A DNA stretch of 64,000 bases from Streptomyces sulfonofaciens. Lineage in GTDB: Bacteria > Actinomycetota > Actinomycetes > Streptomycetales > Streptomycetaceae. The notes under the pieces were generated by a model, which worked only from the letters and a program-made list of their open reading frames with translations, did not search any database and was not told the DNA's origin. Shown in pieces: positions 33,205-41,915 of this stretch (its first letter is position 1; each line of letters opens with the position of its first letter). The DNA lies in the NCBI RefSeq assembly GCF_014656295.1, contig NZ_BNCD01000013.1, forward strand, positions 62,001 through 126,000, in the 5' to 3' direction. The position numbers and the translations under genes are program-made.

Positions 33205-35697
33205 TCAGTGCTGCCGGGCGTGACGATTCCGGGTCACGAACACGATGACCAGGCCCGAGCCCAACAGCAGACCGACGATGCCGATCATCTCCGCCAGCCC
33301 GGGCGTACCGGTGCTGGCCAGCGCACCCCCGCCTCCACCGGCCGGGGCCGGGTGGTTGGCAGGCGGCGCGGGCGAGGGCGGCGTGGAGGCCGCGGGCGGC
33401 GTCGGGGTCGGAGTCGGAGTCGGGGTCGGCGTCTCCTTCGGGATGTACACCCCGGCGTCGATCGTGTGATCGACGCCGCCCGGCTTGTCCGGCGCTGTGA
33501 CGGGCGCGTAGCCGTTGCACAGCGGTCCGGTGGTCGGCGGGGTCACATTGGAGTCGTGCGCACGGTCGGCACCGGCCCGCGGGAGCGTGAACCTCAGCTC
33601 GCTCGCCGGGGGCTGCTCGGGCACCTGGCTGGTGTCCGCGGTGCACACGTCGAACTGCACCGTGTACTTCGCGCCCGGCGTGAGCTCGTACCGGGCGCCG
33701 ACGCCACCGAAGTAGTACTCGCCGGCGGCATTGGTCGTCGTTGTGGCGACCTGTTTGCCGTCCGCGTCCAGCAGGTTGATCGTCGCCCCCGGCAGCAGCA
33801 CGTGCCCCGGGTCCTGGATCCCGTTGTGGTCGCCGTCGAACCACACGACGTTGCCGATCTGGATCGGCGCGTTCGCCGCGGCGTACGCGATGTCGCCGAG
33901 CCCGCCGGCCTTGCCGAACCCGCCCTGGTCCGCGCTGACGAACTGGAACCCGTTGGCGGTCGGGTTGTTGCCCGGGCCCTGACCGGTCGTGATGTCGTGG
34001 TAGCCGGTTCCCGAGGTCGCGACGTTGACGACCGGGTCGAACTCCGTGCTGACGACCCACTGCTGCTGCGGGATGTAGGCCACCGACCCCAGCGCGGTCT
34101 CCTGGTGCGCGTTGGCGTAGAAGTCGCCCGGGAAGTACTCGACCACGTCGGCGGGCTGGCCGCCGTTGTTGGCGGGGGTGGCGTGGTTGGAGCAGCTTCC
34201 GGTGCCCTCCCACTGGTACTCCCCGGTGGGAGTGGCGCAGACCATGGTGATGTCACCACCGGACATGCCGTTCTCCGCCGTGTTGTTCCCCGGCCGGGGG
34301 TCCAGCCCTCCCCAACTGAGCACGTCCATGAACCGGTCGCGGAAGCCCAGGATCATCGAGCCGTCGCGGGCGAAGGCGAGGGAGGCCAGCTCCGGCTGCG
34401 GATCGATGAAGACGCTGCCCGAGGTCCGGTCGTCCCACGTGTCCAGGCGGGTGTTCCACGGGTTCCAGTGGGTGGCCTTGTCGCCGGCGCCGTAGACGGT
34501 GCCGCGTTTGTCCGTGAGCGGGTGGCTCAGCACCGTGGTGAACCGCTTGCCGTCGTAGGTGGAGACGAAGGCCTTCAGGTCCGCGCGCTGCTGCGTGCTC
34601 TCCGCGCTGCACACACCGCCGACGTACAGCGTGTTGTTGTGCACCTGGAGACCGAACGGCCGCCAGTCGTCGGCGCTCGCGCACCCCGGGTCCGGGATCG
34701 CGACCGTCGACTTGGGTGCCTTGGCGGTGGTCCCCGTCGCGTCGAAGCTCACGAGGCTGCGGGTCCGCAGGTTCACCGCGTACAGCGTGGAGCCGTCCTC
34801 CGACAGGGCCAGGCCGCCGATGCTCTCCTTGCCCGGCGCGTCGGTGAACCCGGAGTCCTTGATCATGTTGGCGCTGTCGTGCTCCGTCACCGCGGCGTCC
34901 GGCACCTGTGCGAACAGCTCCGGCGCACCCGAGCCGTTGACCGGCGTCGTGTAGATCGCGCCTCCGCCCTGCGGCCCGTACGCGGTGTACCGGCGGGCGA
35001 ACGCGCTCTGGAACAGCCGGGTCCGGTACTGGTCGTACGCCAACCCGAACGTCGTGCCGACCTGGTCCTGCGTGGCCAGCGTGGTCGGGCACGCCACATC
35101 GGTGGGGCACGTGCCCCGGGACTTCGTCCCGAACGCCACCAAGGCCCGCTTGTCGGTCCCGTTGGCGCCGTTGTGCACCGGCACGAAGTACCGCGAGTCC
35201 GGCAGTGCGTAGTCGGCCGGATCCCACACTCCCGTCACCACGGAGGCGTTCTCTCCGCCCGACACGTCCACGAACGACGTGAAGCTGTCGAAGTGGTTCT
35301 CCTCCGTCGAGGCGGGCGCCGCCCGCAGATAGCCGTTGTACGGCGCCGGGATGCTGACGTCGACGCGGTACTGGCCGCCGCTCAGCAGGGTCGACTGCGA
35401 CACCACGACCTTTCCGGTGGCATCCGTGACGCCGGTGGCCACGTGCCCGGCCGGGTCGGAGACCTCCACCTTCATGCCCCGCTGCGGCACGTCCATCGTC
35501 GTGTTGATCACGCCGGTGCCGAAGAAGTCGCGCAGCACCTCAACCGTCAGTGTGCCGTCGGCGGTCGAAGCGGTGGCCGCTCCAGCCGTCACCCCCACGG
35601 CGCCGCCTGCCAGCAGGAGAACGGACAACGCGATGCGCGCCGGCGGCTCCGCGAGCCTCCGGGCTAACCGGCGCGAGTCTCTGCCGAGTCGGTTCAT
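33205..35697 (-). CDS. Sortase-anchored (LAXTG) surface protein with SdrD B-like domain
   Basis: The protein has 830 residues. An N-terminal signal (ALSVLLLAGGAVGVTAGAATAS) is preceded by an Arg-rich region. The body (~45-600) looks like a beta-propeller/NHL-type surface protein with LALSEDGSTLYAVNLRTRSLVSF-type blades. A SdrD-B/collagen-binding-B-like module follows (~605-720: IGNVVWFDGDHNGIQDPG). A PT repeat linker (TPTPTPTPTPPAAS) leads to LASTG at 793-797, then a hydrophobic helix and a basic tail, the class E sortase signal. ATG 35697 is chosen for the signal peptide; an upstream in-frame start would add cytoplasmic residues. Function is unknown; it is probably displayed at the cell wall. 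Confidence 0.85.
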   Translation of the reverse strand: MNRLGRDSRRLARRLAEPPARIALSVLLLAGGAVGVTAGAATASTADGTLTVEVLRDFFGTGVINTTMDVPQRGMKVEVSDPAGHVATGVTDATGKVVVSQSTLLSGGQYRVDVSIPAPYNGYLRAAPASTEENHFDSFTSFVDVSGGENASVVTGVWDPADYALPDSRYFVPVHNGANGTDKRALVAFGTKSRGTCPTDVACPTTLATQDQVGTTFGLAYDQYRTRLFQSAFARRYTAYGPQGGGAIYTTPVNGSGAPELFAQVPDAAVTEHDSANMIKDSGFTDAPGKESIGGLALSEDGSTLYAVNLRTRSLVSFDATGTTAKAPKSTVAIPDPGCASADDWRPFGLQVHNNTLYVGGVCSAESTQQRADLKAFVSTYDGKRFTTVLSHPLTDKRGTVYGAGDKATHWNPWNTRLDTWDDRTSGSVFIDPQPELASLAFARDGSMILGFRDRFMDVLSWGGLDPRPGNNTAENGMSGGDITMVCATPTGEYQWEGTGSCSNHATPANNGGQPADVVEYFPGDFYANAHQETALGSVAYIPQQQWVVSTEFDPVVNVATSGTGYHDITTGQGPGNNPTANGFQFVSADQGGFGKAGGLGDIAYAAANAPIQIGNVVWFDGDHNGIQDPGHVLLPGATINLLDADGKQVATTTTNAAGEYYFGGVGARYELTPGAKYTVQFDVCTADTSQVPEQPPASELRFTLPRAGADRAHDSNVTPPTTGPLCNGYAPVTAPDKPGGVDHTIDAGVYIPKETPTPTPTPTPTPPAASTPPSPAPPANHPAPAGGGGGALASTGTPGLAEMIGIVGLLLGSGLVIVFVTRNRHARQH

Positions 35698-35811
35698 GGC
35701 ATCACACTCCACACTTCTCTTGTCGTGTCTCTTGTCGTGAAAACGAAGCACTCGCTTCTCGCTGCACGTCCACTTCGTGACCCCGGGCGCGGACGCCGGT
35801 CGCGAACGTCA

Positions 35812-35848
35812 CGGAAGAAAAAAAGGGTCCACTGCTGTTGCGTGGACC
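35812..35848 (-). terminator. U-tract hairpin upstream of the LAXTG gene (possible attenuator)
   Basis: Read on the minus strand, ggtccac-N9-gtggacc is followed by C and a run of seven T (TTTTTTT at 35824-35818). This is a classic intrinsic terminator, rare in this GC-rich genome. It lies ~115-150 bp upstream of the LAXTG protein start on the same strand, with no gene further upstream for it to terminate. Confidence 0.55.
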
Positions 35849-35849
35849 G

Positions 35850-37034
35850 CTTTGTGTTGATCACTGAGGATGTTGTGGGTGAGTTGTAAGCGCCGCAGGC
35901 CAGGAAAAAGCAAACGCACGTTCACCACCTCGGGCAGGACTGCCCTGGGTTGCGTGTGTTTGCAGCTCAATCACGGTGCCTTCGCCCCCACCCCCCGACC
36001 TCACCGACCGCCAGCGCGGGCAGCGCGCGATATCTTATCCCCTGGAGTCTTGCCGTCACAGCAGAACCCGTCGCATCCACGGGGATGCGCGCCCCTCGCC
36101 GGACGCTCGGAGAATGGCGACCGGAAGAATGTGCGAGAGTGAAGTGATGGCCGAATCTGGTCCCGTCGTGCGAGTGCCGTCCGGATGACGCGTCCGGGAC
36201 TGCCTCCCACCCCGGGGCGTTGCGCAGCCGGGATCGGTCCGGTTCGCCTGCTGCACGGTTGACGTGGCGTGACACCTGGTATGCGGATGTGGACAGCGCC
36301 CGCGCACCGGCCCGCCCGCGTCCCGGCCGACCGGGCGTACCCGTCCCGGGAGATCCGCGCCTTTCCGCGCCGACGTGCAGAGCAGAACGGGCGGATCGGC
36401 ACTCGCCCGGCGCTGGGGTGCCAGGCACTTTCGACCGACGGGTGCCGTCACCGACGCGCCCTCCGCACACGGGTGCACGGTCGGCGCCAAGACGTCGGGC
36501 TCTTGACGGGTGATCACGGCCGGGCGGCGGGGGCCCGGCCGAGGTCGCCGACCGTCCTGGCGCGAGCGGGGCGACCGGCATCATCGACGGCACTGAGATC
36601 CGGGCACGGCGGCACGGCGGCGCGGCGGCGCGGCACGGCGGCCCGGTGGCACGGTGGCCGCGAGGGCCGGGACGGGTTCCTCTGCGGCGAAAACGAGCCG
36701 AACGCCGTCGACTCCACGGCGGCCTTGGGCGGCGGAGGCGGCGTGCCGCGGTGCGGCCCGGCCCGCCCCGCAGGCCGCGCGGGCATCAGCCGTGCCCGCC
36801 GGTCAGGACTGGTCGAGCTCCTGGCCCACGGGCCCGCAGCCGGGATCCTCGCCGACGCCGGCCACCGGGAACCGGGCGCCCACACCGGCGGCCGGGTGGA
36901 GACCACCACACCGTCGGCCCATGCGGTGCCGTGCTCGACACGGATACGGGAGGGGAGAGTTCACGACGTCTCCCGCCAAACCGTGTACCAGCTCGTCGGA
37001 CAAACCTCGTTCTCCCAGTTCAGAAGGGAGTTTC
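35850..37034. other. 1.2-kb stretch without a supported gene
   Basis: Several open frames cross this region but none combines a ribosome-binding site, coding-like third positions and a recognisable domain. A short ATG frame around 36115-36188 ends early. The end of the stretch includes the upstream region of the 27-codon peptide gene. Confidence 0.5.
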
Positions 37035-37118
37035 ATGAGTACGCTCAAGATCTCCAACCGAATGGCCGGAGGGCTGGACCCCACCGGGATCGACTCGGCC
37101 TGGTCGGGGGGCCGTTAA
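37035..37118 (+). CDS. 27-residue peptide gene, candidate precursor peptide
   Basis: ATG 37035 is preceded by AGAAGGGAG at 4-nt spacing, one of the better ribosome-binding sites in the window. The frame encodes 27 residues, opening MSTLKISNRMAGG and ending SAWSGGR before TAA. It is Gly/Ser-rich with one Trp and two Asp, and has no Cys. It is the only short frame of this quality upstream of the peptide-ligase operon (700 bp away). A decayed IS fragment starts 12-18 bp after its stop, so the gene could have been separated from the operon or truncated by insertion. A role as substrate of the ATP-grasp ligase is hypothesis only. Confidence 0.45.
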   Translation: MSTLKISNRMAGGLDPTGIDSAWSGGR

Positions 37119-37135
37119 CTCCGCGGCACTTCCTG

Positions 37136-37335
37136 TACAGGACCGATTTGATCAAATCCGGCGCTCCCGGAGAGGTCCTTCCAGGCCGAGTTGGCCACAC
37201 CGAGTGGGTTGACTGGTGCAACCACCGGCGCCTTCGCAGTGAGATAGGCCACGTTCCGCCGGTCGAGTACGAGGTAAAGCACTGCATGGAATCCATGAAA
37301 CCCCAGGTCACAACCGCAGTCTCAGATCTCTGCCG
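37136..37335 (+). pseudogene. IS3-family-like transposase C-terminal fragment
   Basis: In-frame residues include YRTDLIKSG, HTEWVDWCNHRRLRSEIGHV, PPVEYEV and MKPQVTTAV. This is the C-terminal end of IS3-type OrfB integrases (normally ATAEWVDWYNHRRLHxEIGHVPPVEYE). A one-base shift around 37185 (FQAELAT in the neighbouring frame) shows decay. No inverted repeats or N-terminal catalytic domain remain. Confidence 0.75.
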
Positions 37336-37662
37336 AACCCGGGGCGGCCCAGGGAGTCCCTCCACTTATCTATGGGGATTTTCGGCTACCATGTGCCCGG
37401 AACTTTCCCGTGGACACCTGTGTCGCACTGTCTTCCTGCGCTTCTGTCACCAGCACTCAAGCCACTGGAGATGACCGATCTGATTCACGTCAACACGTAG
37501 GCAATGTTGGGCGCCCAGGGGGGTGCTTGACAGGCTGAGGTTGATGAATTTAGCGTCTCGTTCGGATCAGCCGACCGGCTGTGACGTGGCTCGAACGCGG
37601 TTGCGTAGGGCGACATCTCGGTCAGCGGCTGGTCCTTTTGCTGCGCCGCCTGCCGGGTGTGA

Positions 37663-37818
37663 ACCATTTCCCTTTCGCCGGACGGAAACTGTCCTGGGGC
37701 GACAGCCGCCGGCCTGGGAGCCGGGCGGCTGACTGCGGCACTGAAGAGGCATGGGCGCGGGTTCCAGTTGTCCGGCTGGGCATTCTCGATGCGAAAGAAC
37801 CAGGACGGAGTGAAGTGA
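37663..37818 (+). other. Coding-like frame ending in GTGA overlap with the peptide-ligase start
   Basis: After an in-frame TGA at 37660, 51 codons remain open and stop at 37816-37818, overlapping the GTG start of the ATP-grasp gene by 4 bases. The last ~39 codons (ATAAGLGAGRLTAALKRHGR, then GFQLSGWAFSMRKNQDGVK) look protein-like. No ATG/GTG/TTG start lies near the beginning, only an ATT. It may be the tail of an upstream operon gene lost by the IS event, or a small peptide with an unusual start. 37336-37662 shows no gene. Confidence 0.3.
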
Positions 37819-38828
37819 GACCGACAGGACTCGACGGGGCGCGGGTCGAAAGACTTCGCCAGAAGAAGATTGCCGTGGTGTACGGCGCCGTATCCGAGGA
37901 GGATGGTTTATATATTCGCCATGTACCGCGCGAGGAATGGTCCCTCGTCGCAATCCTGGACGCCCTTTCTGGCCTGGGTCTGCACGCGGAGCATGTGGAC
38001 CCCACGCGCGGCGATTTCACCGAGCGCATCCAACTCTTCGACGTGGCGTTCCTCAACGTGCACGGGCCGTACGGCGAGGATGGCAGGATCCAGGGTCTTC
38101 TCGATTACCTCTCGGTCCCGTACACGTCGTCCGGGGTCCTGGCCAGCAGCATCGGCATGGACAAACTCGCAAGCAAGGCGGTGTTCGCCTACCTGGGGAT
38201 ACCTGTGCCACGCGGGGTTCCCATCATACGCCCTGGGGCTGCCCAAATCCCTGCGGACTTCTCGTATCCGGCGATGCTCAAAGCCGTGGACGGCGGCAGC
38301 AGCGTTGGTATGGCGCTGATCAACGACCCAGCGGATCTGGCGCATGAGATCCGCGCCCTGCGGGAGCGGGGGTTCAGAAGGCTTTTCCTTGAGGAGTTCA
38401 TCCGCGGCCGCTCCGTCACCGTCAGCGCCTTCGAATCAGCAGAGGGCCTCACCGTACTTCCTCCTCTTGAGTTCATCACCGAGTCCGACTACTACGACGA
38501 GTCCACGAAGCTCGGTGGCTCCGGGGCGCCACGCGTCGAGTACCGCGTACCGGACGACCTGCTCCCGCACGTGTTCAAGGAACTGTCCGACAGGACCGCA
38601 TCCGTCTACGAGTTCCTGGGCTGCCGTGGCGCCGTTCGAGTCGACTACATGATCGATGAGAACGGCACTGGCTACGCCCTGGAGGTGAACACCATCCCGG
38701 GCCTTCAGGAGCACAGCAATCTCCCTGTCTCCTGCGGGTTCGAGGGGATCACCTATCAGGAACTGATAGCCACTCTGCTGCTCGATGCCATCGAATCCGC
38801 CGAACCCGCTCCTTGGGCGGTCCGATGA
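37815..38828 (+). CDS. D-Ala-D-Ala-ligase-like ATP-grasp peptide ligase
   Basis: The 337-residue ATP-grasp enzyme is closest to Ddl in pattern. VHGPYGEDGRIQGLLDYLSV then PYTSSGVLASSIGMDKLASK (residues ~82-122) is the N-lobe and GxGEDG signature. FLEEFIRGRSVTVSAF is the central ATP-binding strand. ALEVNTIPGLQEHSNLP (~293-309) is the Mg-binding EVNTxPG motif. It forms amide bonds between two amino acids or a peptide and an amino acid, releasing ADP and phosphate. Location in a biosynthesis-type operon with an exporter and other ligases argues against housekeeping Ddl. The closest characterised analogy is peptide ligase PGM1 of pheganomycin; that is analogy only. Start GTG 37815 follows GGAG. 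Confidence 0.85.
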   Translation: MRPTGLDGARVERLRQKKIAVVYGAVSEEDGLYIRHVPREEWSLVAILDALSGLGLHAEHVDPTRGDFTERIQLFDVAFLNVHGPYGEDGRIQGLLDYLSVPYTSSGVLASSIGMDKLASKAVFAYLGIPVPRGVPIIRPGAAQIPADFSYPAMLKAVDGGSSVGMALINDPADLAHEIRALRERGFRRLFLEEFIRGRSVTVSAFESAEGLTVLPPLEFITESDYYDESTKLGGSGAPRVEYRVPDDLLPHVFKELSDRTASVYEFLGCRGAVRVDYMIDENGTGYALEVNTIPGLQEHSNLPVSCGFEGITYQELIATLLLDAIESAEPAPWAVR

Positions 38829-40105
38829 CTGCCAAGCTCCACCTGCTCCCGCCGCCCGGTGGTCTGCGCCGGTTCGCCGTCGCCAACCTCATCAACACCG
38901 TCGGTAGCGGTTTGTACATCACGAGCGGAACGTTGTTCTTCACGAGAGCCGTCGGTCTGACGGTCGAGGAGACAGCCCTGGGCATGACCGTGGGAACCGG
39001 GGTCGGGCTCGCGCTGATGATGGTGTTCGGCCGGCTCTCCGACCGGTTCGGGCCCAAACCGGTCTATGTCTCGCTGCTGGTCGCCCAGGCGCTGATGATG
39101 GCGGCCTTCACCCAGGTGCGAAGCTTCTCCTGGTTCCTCGTGGTGGCCGTCGTCAGCGGCATCGCCGATCGCGGGATCGCCGGCACGGCCGGTGCCCTGA
39201 TCCACGCCATGAGCGACGCAGAGAATCGGATCACCGCCAGAGCTCAGCTCAGGACCTCCACCAATGTGGGTCTGGGCCTCGGGACTCTGATCGCCGGGAC
39301 CTCGCTGCTGGTGGACACCGCCGCCGCGTACACCTGCGTCGTGGCCGGCAATGCCGTCCTCTTCGGTACCGCCGCGGCGATGCTGCTCGGCGTGGACGCC
39401 GGGCACCGCAGGGCGCCGGGCACCGCCGGGGCGGCGACGGCCCGCACCGCGGCTCCCTTGCGCGACCGTCGCTATCTGGCCGTGACCGCCGCGAACGGGT
39501 TGCTGGCGCTGCACGCGAGTGTGCTGAGTTTCGCCCTGCCGCTCTGGGTGGCCGGCCACACCGAAGCGCCCAAGTGGTCCATCGCCATGGTCATGATCGT
39601 GAATACGGTACTCGTCGTCCTGCTGCAGGTCCGGGTCAGCCGCCGGACGGGTACGGTCCCCCAAGCCGCGCGGATGGCCCGGCTGACCGGAGTCGTCTTC
39701 GCCATGGCCTGCCTGACGATGGCGGCCACCCGGTCACTGGGACCGGCTCTCAGCGTCGGCGTCCTCCTGCTGTGGGCCGTGATCTACACCGCCGGCGAAC
39801 TGGCACAGACGTCCGCCGAGTTCTGCCTCGGCTTCGAGCTGGCGCCCGACCACGCACAGGGCGCCTACCAGAGCGTCTTCGCACTGGGGCCGGGCGTGAT
39901 GCGCGCCCTCGCCCCGACCCTGCTCGCCACACTGGTCCTCGGAAACGGAAGCACGGGATGGCTCGCGCTCGCGGGTTTCTTCCTGGTGTCCGGGCTGCTG
40001 GTGTCCGCGGCGGCCCGGTCGGCCAACCGTGACCGGGGCACGTTCCGGCGGCCCGCCGAGACCTTCACGGTGCCGTCTGCGGAGCGGAGTGCAGCGTCCT
40101 CATGA
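38825..40105 (+). CDS. MFS efflux transporter
   Basis: This 426-residue, ~12-TM permease has a TM2-3 signature around FGRLSDRFGPKPVYV. Helix 1 starts RRFAVANLINTVGSGLYITS. Such proteins usually export antibiotics or peptides in biosynthetic clusters and may give self-resistance. ATG 38825 overlaps the ligase stop (ATGA), and its own stop overlaps the next start, so production and export are translationally linked. Confidence 0.85.
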   Translation: MTAKLHLLPPPGGLRRFAVANLINTVGSGLYITSGTLFFTRAVGLTVEETALGMTVGTGVGLALMMVFGRLSDRFGPKPVYVSLLVAQALMMAAFTQVRSFSWFLVVAVVSGIADRGIAGTAGALIHAMSDAENRITARAQLRTSTNVGLGLGTLIAGTSLLVDTAAAYTCVVAGNAVLFGTAAAMLLGVDAGHRRAPGTAGAATARTAAPLRDRRYLAVTAANGLLALHASVLSFALPLWVAGHTEAPKWSIAMVMIVNTVLVVLLQVRVSRRTGTVPQAARMARLTGVVFAMACLTMAATRSLGPALSVGVLLLWAVIYTAGELAQTSAEFCLGFELAPDHAQGAYQSVFALGPGVMRALAPTLLATLVLGNGSTGWLALAGFFLVSGLLVSAAARSANRDRGTFRRPAETFTVPSAERSAASS

Positions 40106-40770
40106 AGTCCCGGAAGTCGAGTACCGAGCTGACCACGCCCATCGCCATGCGCCGCTACGCCCAGCACTTCACCGCGGAGGAGCGGTCCGACAGCGGCTTC
40201 ACCTGGCCCGCCGGCGGTCCTGAAGCCTGGGGTGAGAAGTGCTGCGGGCTGGCCTGCCTCCGCATGATCCTTGATCACTACGGACTGCCGGTCCCCTCTC
40301 AGCGTCAGCTCCTGAGGCAAGGACTGGAACAGGGCGCCTACAGCCCCAGCGGGTGGCGCCACCAGGGCCTGGTCGACATCGCCGCCGGGCACGGGCTCTC
40401 CGGAGCGGCAGCGCCCTTCGGCTCCCCCACCCAGTTGCAGAGCTTCGCCAGGGCCGGCGTTCCGTGCATCGTGTCGTGCACCTTCCGCTTCCCCGAGGAC
40501 GGTCGCAAGGGCGGACACCTCGTGGTGTTCCGCGGCGAGGTCGTGAAGGACGGCGAGCGGTACGCCGCGTTCGCGGATCCCTCCCGGTGGGGAGCCCACC
40601 ACGCTGAGCTGCCGGCCGAACGGTTCTGGGCGAGCTGGCCTGGCCGTGCCGTGGCCCTGTGGCCGAGCGACTGGCCCGTCGCACGCATCGAGGAAGGCGT
40701 CGGGCCCGATGTCGCGAGTCTGCTCGGGGTCCCACCCGGGCCCGACGCCGTGGCGGTGAGGGAGCCTTGA
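40102..40770 (+). CDS. C39-like cysteine peptidase-fold protein
   Basis: The 222-residue papain-fold protein of the peptidase_C39_2/BtrH-like type has catalytic Cys48 in GEKCCGLACLRMIL, His139 in KGGHLVVFRG and Asp159 in AAFADPSRWG. C39 domains normally remove leader peptides at double-Gly sites as part of ABC exporters. Here the domain stands alone beside an MFS pump, so it may process a peptide precursor in the cytoplasm or act as an acyl/peptidyl transferase. There is no signal peptide. Start and stop both overlap the neighbouring genes. Confidence 0.75.
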   Translation: MKSRKSSTELTTPIAMRRYAQHFTAEERSDSGFTWPAGGPEAWGEKCCGLACLRMILDHYGLPVPSQRQLLRQGLEQGAYSPSGWRHQGLVDIAAGHGLSGAAAPFGSPTQLQSFARAGVPCIVSCTFRFPEDGRKGGHLVVFRGEVVKDGERYAAFADPSRWGAHHAELPAERFWASWPGRAVALWPSDWPVARIEEGVGPDVASLLGVPPGPDAVAVREP

Positions 40771-41915
40771 TGCACGTCGACGTGGTGAAGAGCATCGACG
40801 GTGTCGACAGCGATGCCTGGCAGACGCTGGCAGGCGGCTCGTTCTACGCGAGTCATGCCTGGATGAGGTACCAGGAGCGGGACCCGGGATCGTCGGTACG
40901 CTACGTTCTGGTCCGCGATGCCGAGGGGAGGCTCGTCGCAGGGCTTCCGGTGTATCTCGTGGACACCGAAACAAGCGGTATGTACGACCCGGAGAGGCTC
41001 TTTCCGGACATACCGCGGCAGGGCCGGTCCATGGGACGCACGGTACTGGCGGGAAACCGGCGCGGTTACGCGAATCGTATGCCGATGGCCCCCGACACCG
41101 ACCCCGAGCAGCGCCGGCGACTCATCGGGCTGGTCGTCGACACCGTCAACCACATCGCGGCGGAAGAGGCCGACGGCCGCGCGTGGTGGCTCTATCTGGG
41201 AGAGTCGGACGCGGAGTCCCTGTTGCCGTTCGGAACGGGATCGGTGCCCAGGCTGCTTGCCGCGGACTGCGCCATCGCGCTGCCCGGCACGGGTTTCGAG
41301 GACTACCTCCAGTCCGGTTCGAGCAACATGAGACGGCAGATCCGCAAGGATCGCGACTCGTTCCGTGCCGCTGGGTACACCTGCTCCGAGGAGCCTCTGA
41401 CCGCCTGCTGGGACGACGTCAGCTCGCTGATCGCCTCGCACCAGGGGCACCACGGCGAACCCTCCGATCCCGAGTACATCCGTGCCCTCCTGCGGGACCA
41501 GGCCGAGACGACCGGAGACGTCGGGGTCGTGCACGCGTGCCACAAGGACGGCCGGATGGTGGGCTGCACGCTCACCTACGCGACGCACAGCGAAGTCACC
41601 TCCAGGGCCTATGGATTCGACCACAGCCGTCCCGCGGTCGCGGCGGAGTACTTCGAGCTCCTCTACTACCGCCCCATGGAAGCGGCCTACCGAGCCGGCG
41701 CCTCTCGCCTCCACCTGGGAATCGGCACCGTCCAACCGAAGATCCGGCGCGGTGCGGACGTCTGCCTCCTGTGGGGCGTACTCACCGGAACGGCCGGCGG
41801 TGACGATGCCCACGCGGCACGCACCTACAACAGCGCCCGCTGGCGGCAGTTCGCCGACGAAATGGGCGCAGCGGCGAAGAGGACCGAATCGCGACTCCTC
41901 GCAGCCGCACTATGA
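40770..41915 (+). CDS. FemX/GNAT-like aminoacyl(acyl)transferase (DUF482-type)
   Basis: This 381-residue tandem-GNAT protein resembles peptidoglycan/bioF2-like acetyltransferases (Acetyltransf_6, FemAB relatives). The N-terminus AWQTLAGGSFYASHAWMRYQE matches the family start. The central SNMRRQIRKDRDSFRAAGY and later GCTLTYATHSEVTSRAYGFD with YYRPMEAAYRAGASRLHLGIG are the second GNAT half. FemX-type enzymes use aminoacyl-tRNA to extend peptides; homologues serve in streptothricin, pacidamycin and valanimycin pathways. It likely adds an amino acid to the product. It is coupled by TGATG to the previous gene. Confidence 0.75.
   Translation: MHVDVVKSIDGVDSDAWQTLAGGSFYASHAWMRYQERDPGSSVRYVLVRDAEGRLVAGLPVYLVDTETSGMYDPERLFPDIPRQGRSMGRTVLAGNRRGYANRMPMAPDTDPEQRRRLIGLVVDTVNHIAAEEADGRAWWLYLGESDAESLLPFGTGSVPRLLAADCAIALPGTGFEDYLQSGSSNMRRQIRKDRDSFRAAGYTCSEEPLTACWDDVSSLIASHQGHHGEPSDPEYIRALLRDQAETTGDVGVVHACHKDGRMVGCTLTYATHSEVTSRAYGFDHSRPAVAAEYFELLYYRPMEAAYRAGASRLHLGIGTVQPKIRRGADVCLLWGVLTGTAGGDDAHAARTYNSARWRQFADEMGAAAKRTESRLLAAAL

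Noticed and set aside
33208..35667. 819-residue plus-strand open frame
   Set aside because: Antisense to the LAXTG protein; Arg/Val-rich shadow without start signals.
36269..37034. Long open frame as a new gene before the transposase relic
   Set aside because: Upstream part is Arg/Gly low complexity with no ribosome-binding site; only the IS-like tail after 37130 is recognisable.
37751..37813. 20-codon ATG frame just before the ligase as precursor peptide
   Set aside because: The purine-rich site ends 1 nt from the ATG, too close, and composition is poor; the 37035 peptide is better.
37815..38828. Housekeeping D-Ala-D-Ala ligase
   Set aside because: Translational coupling to an MFS pump, a C39-like protein, FemX and a second ATP-grasp argues for a biosynthetic ligase, although sequence alone cannot exclude it.
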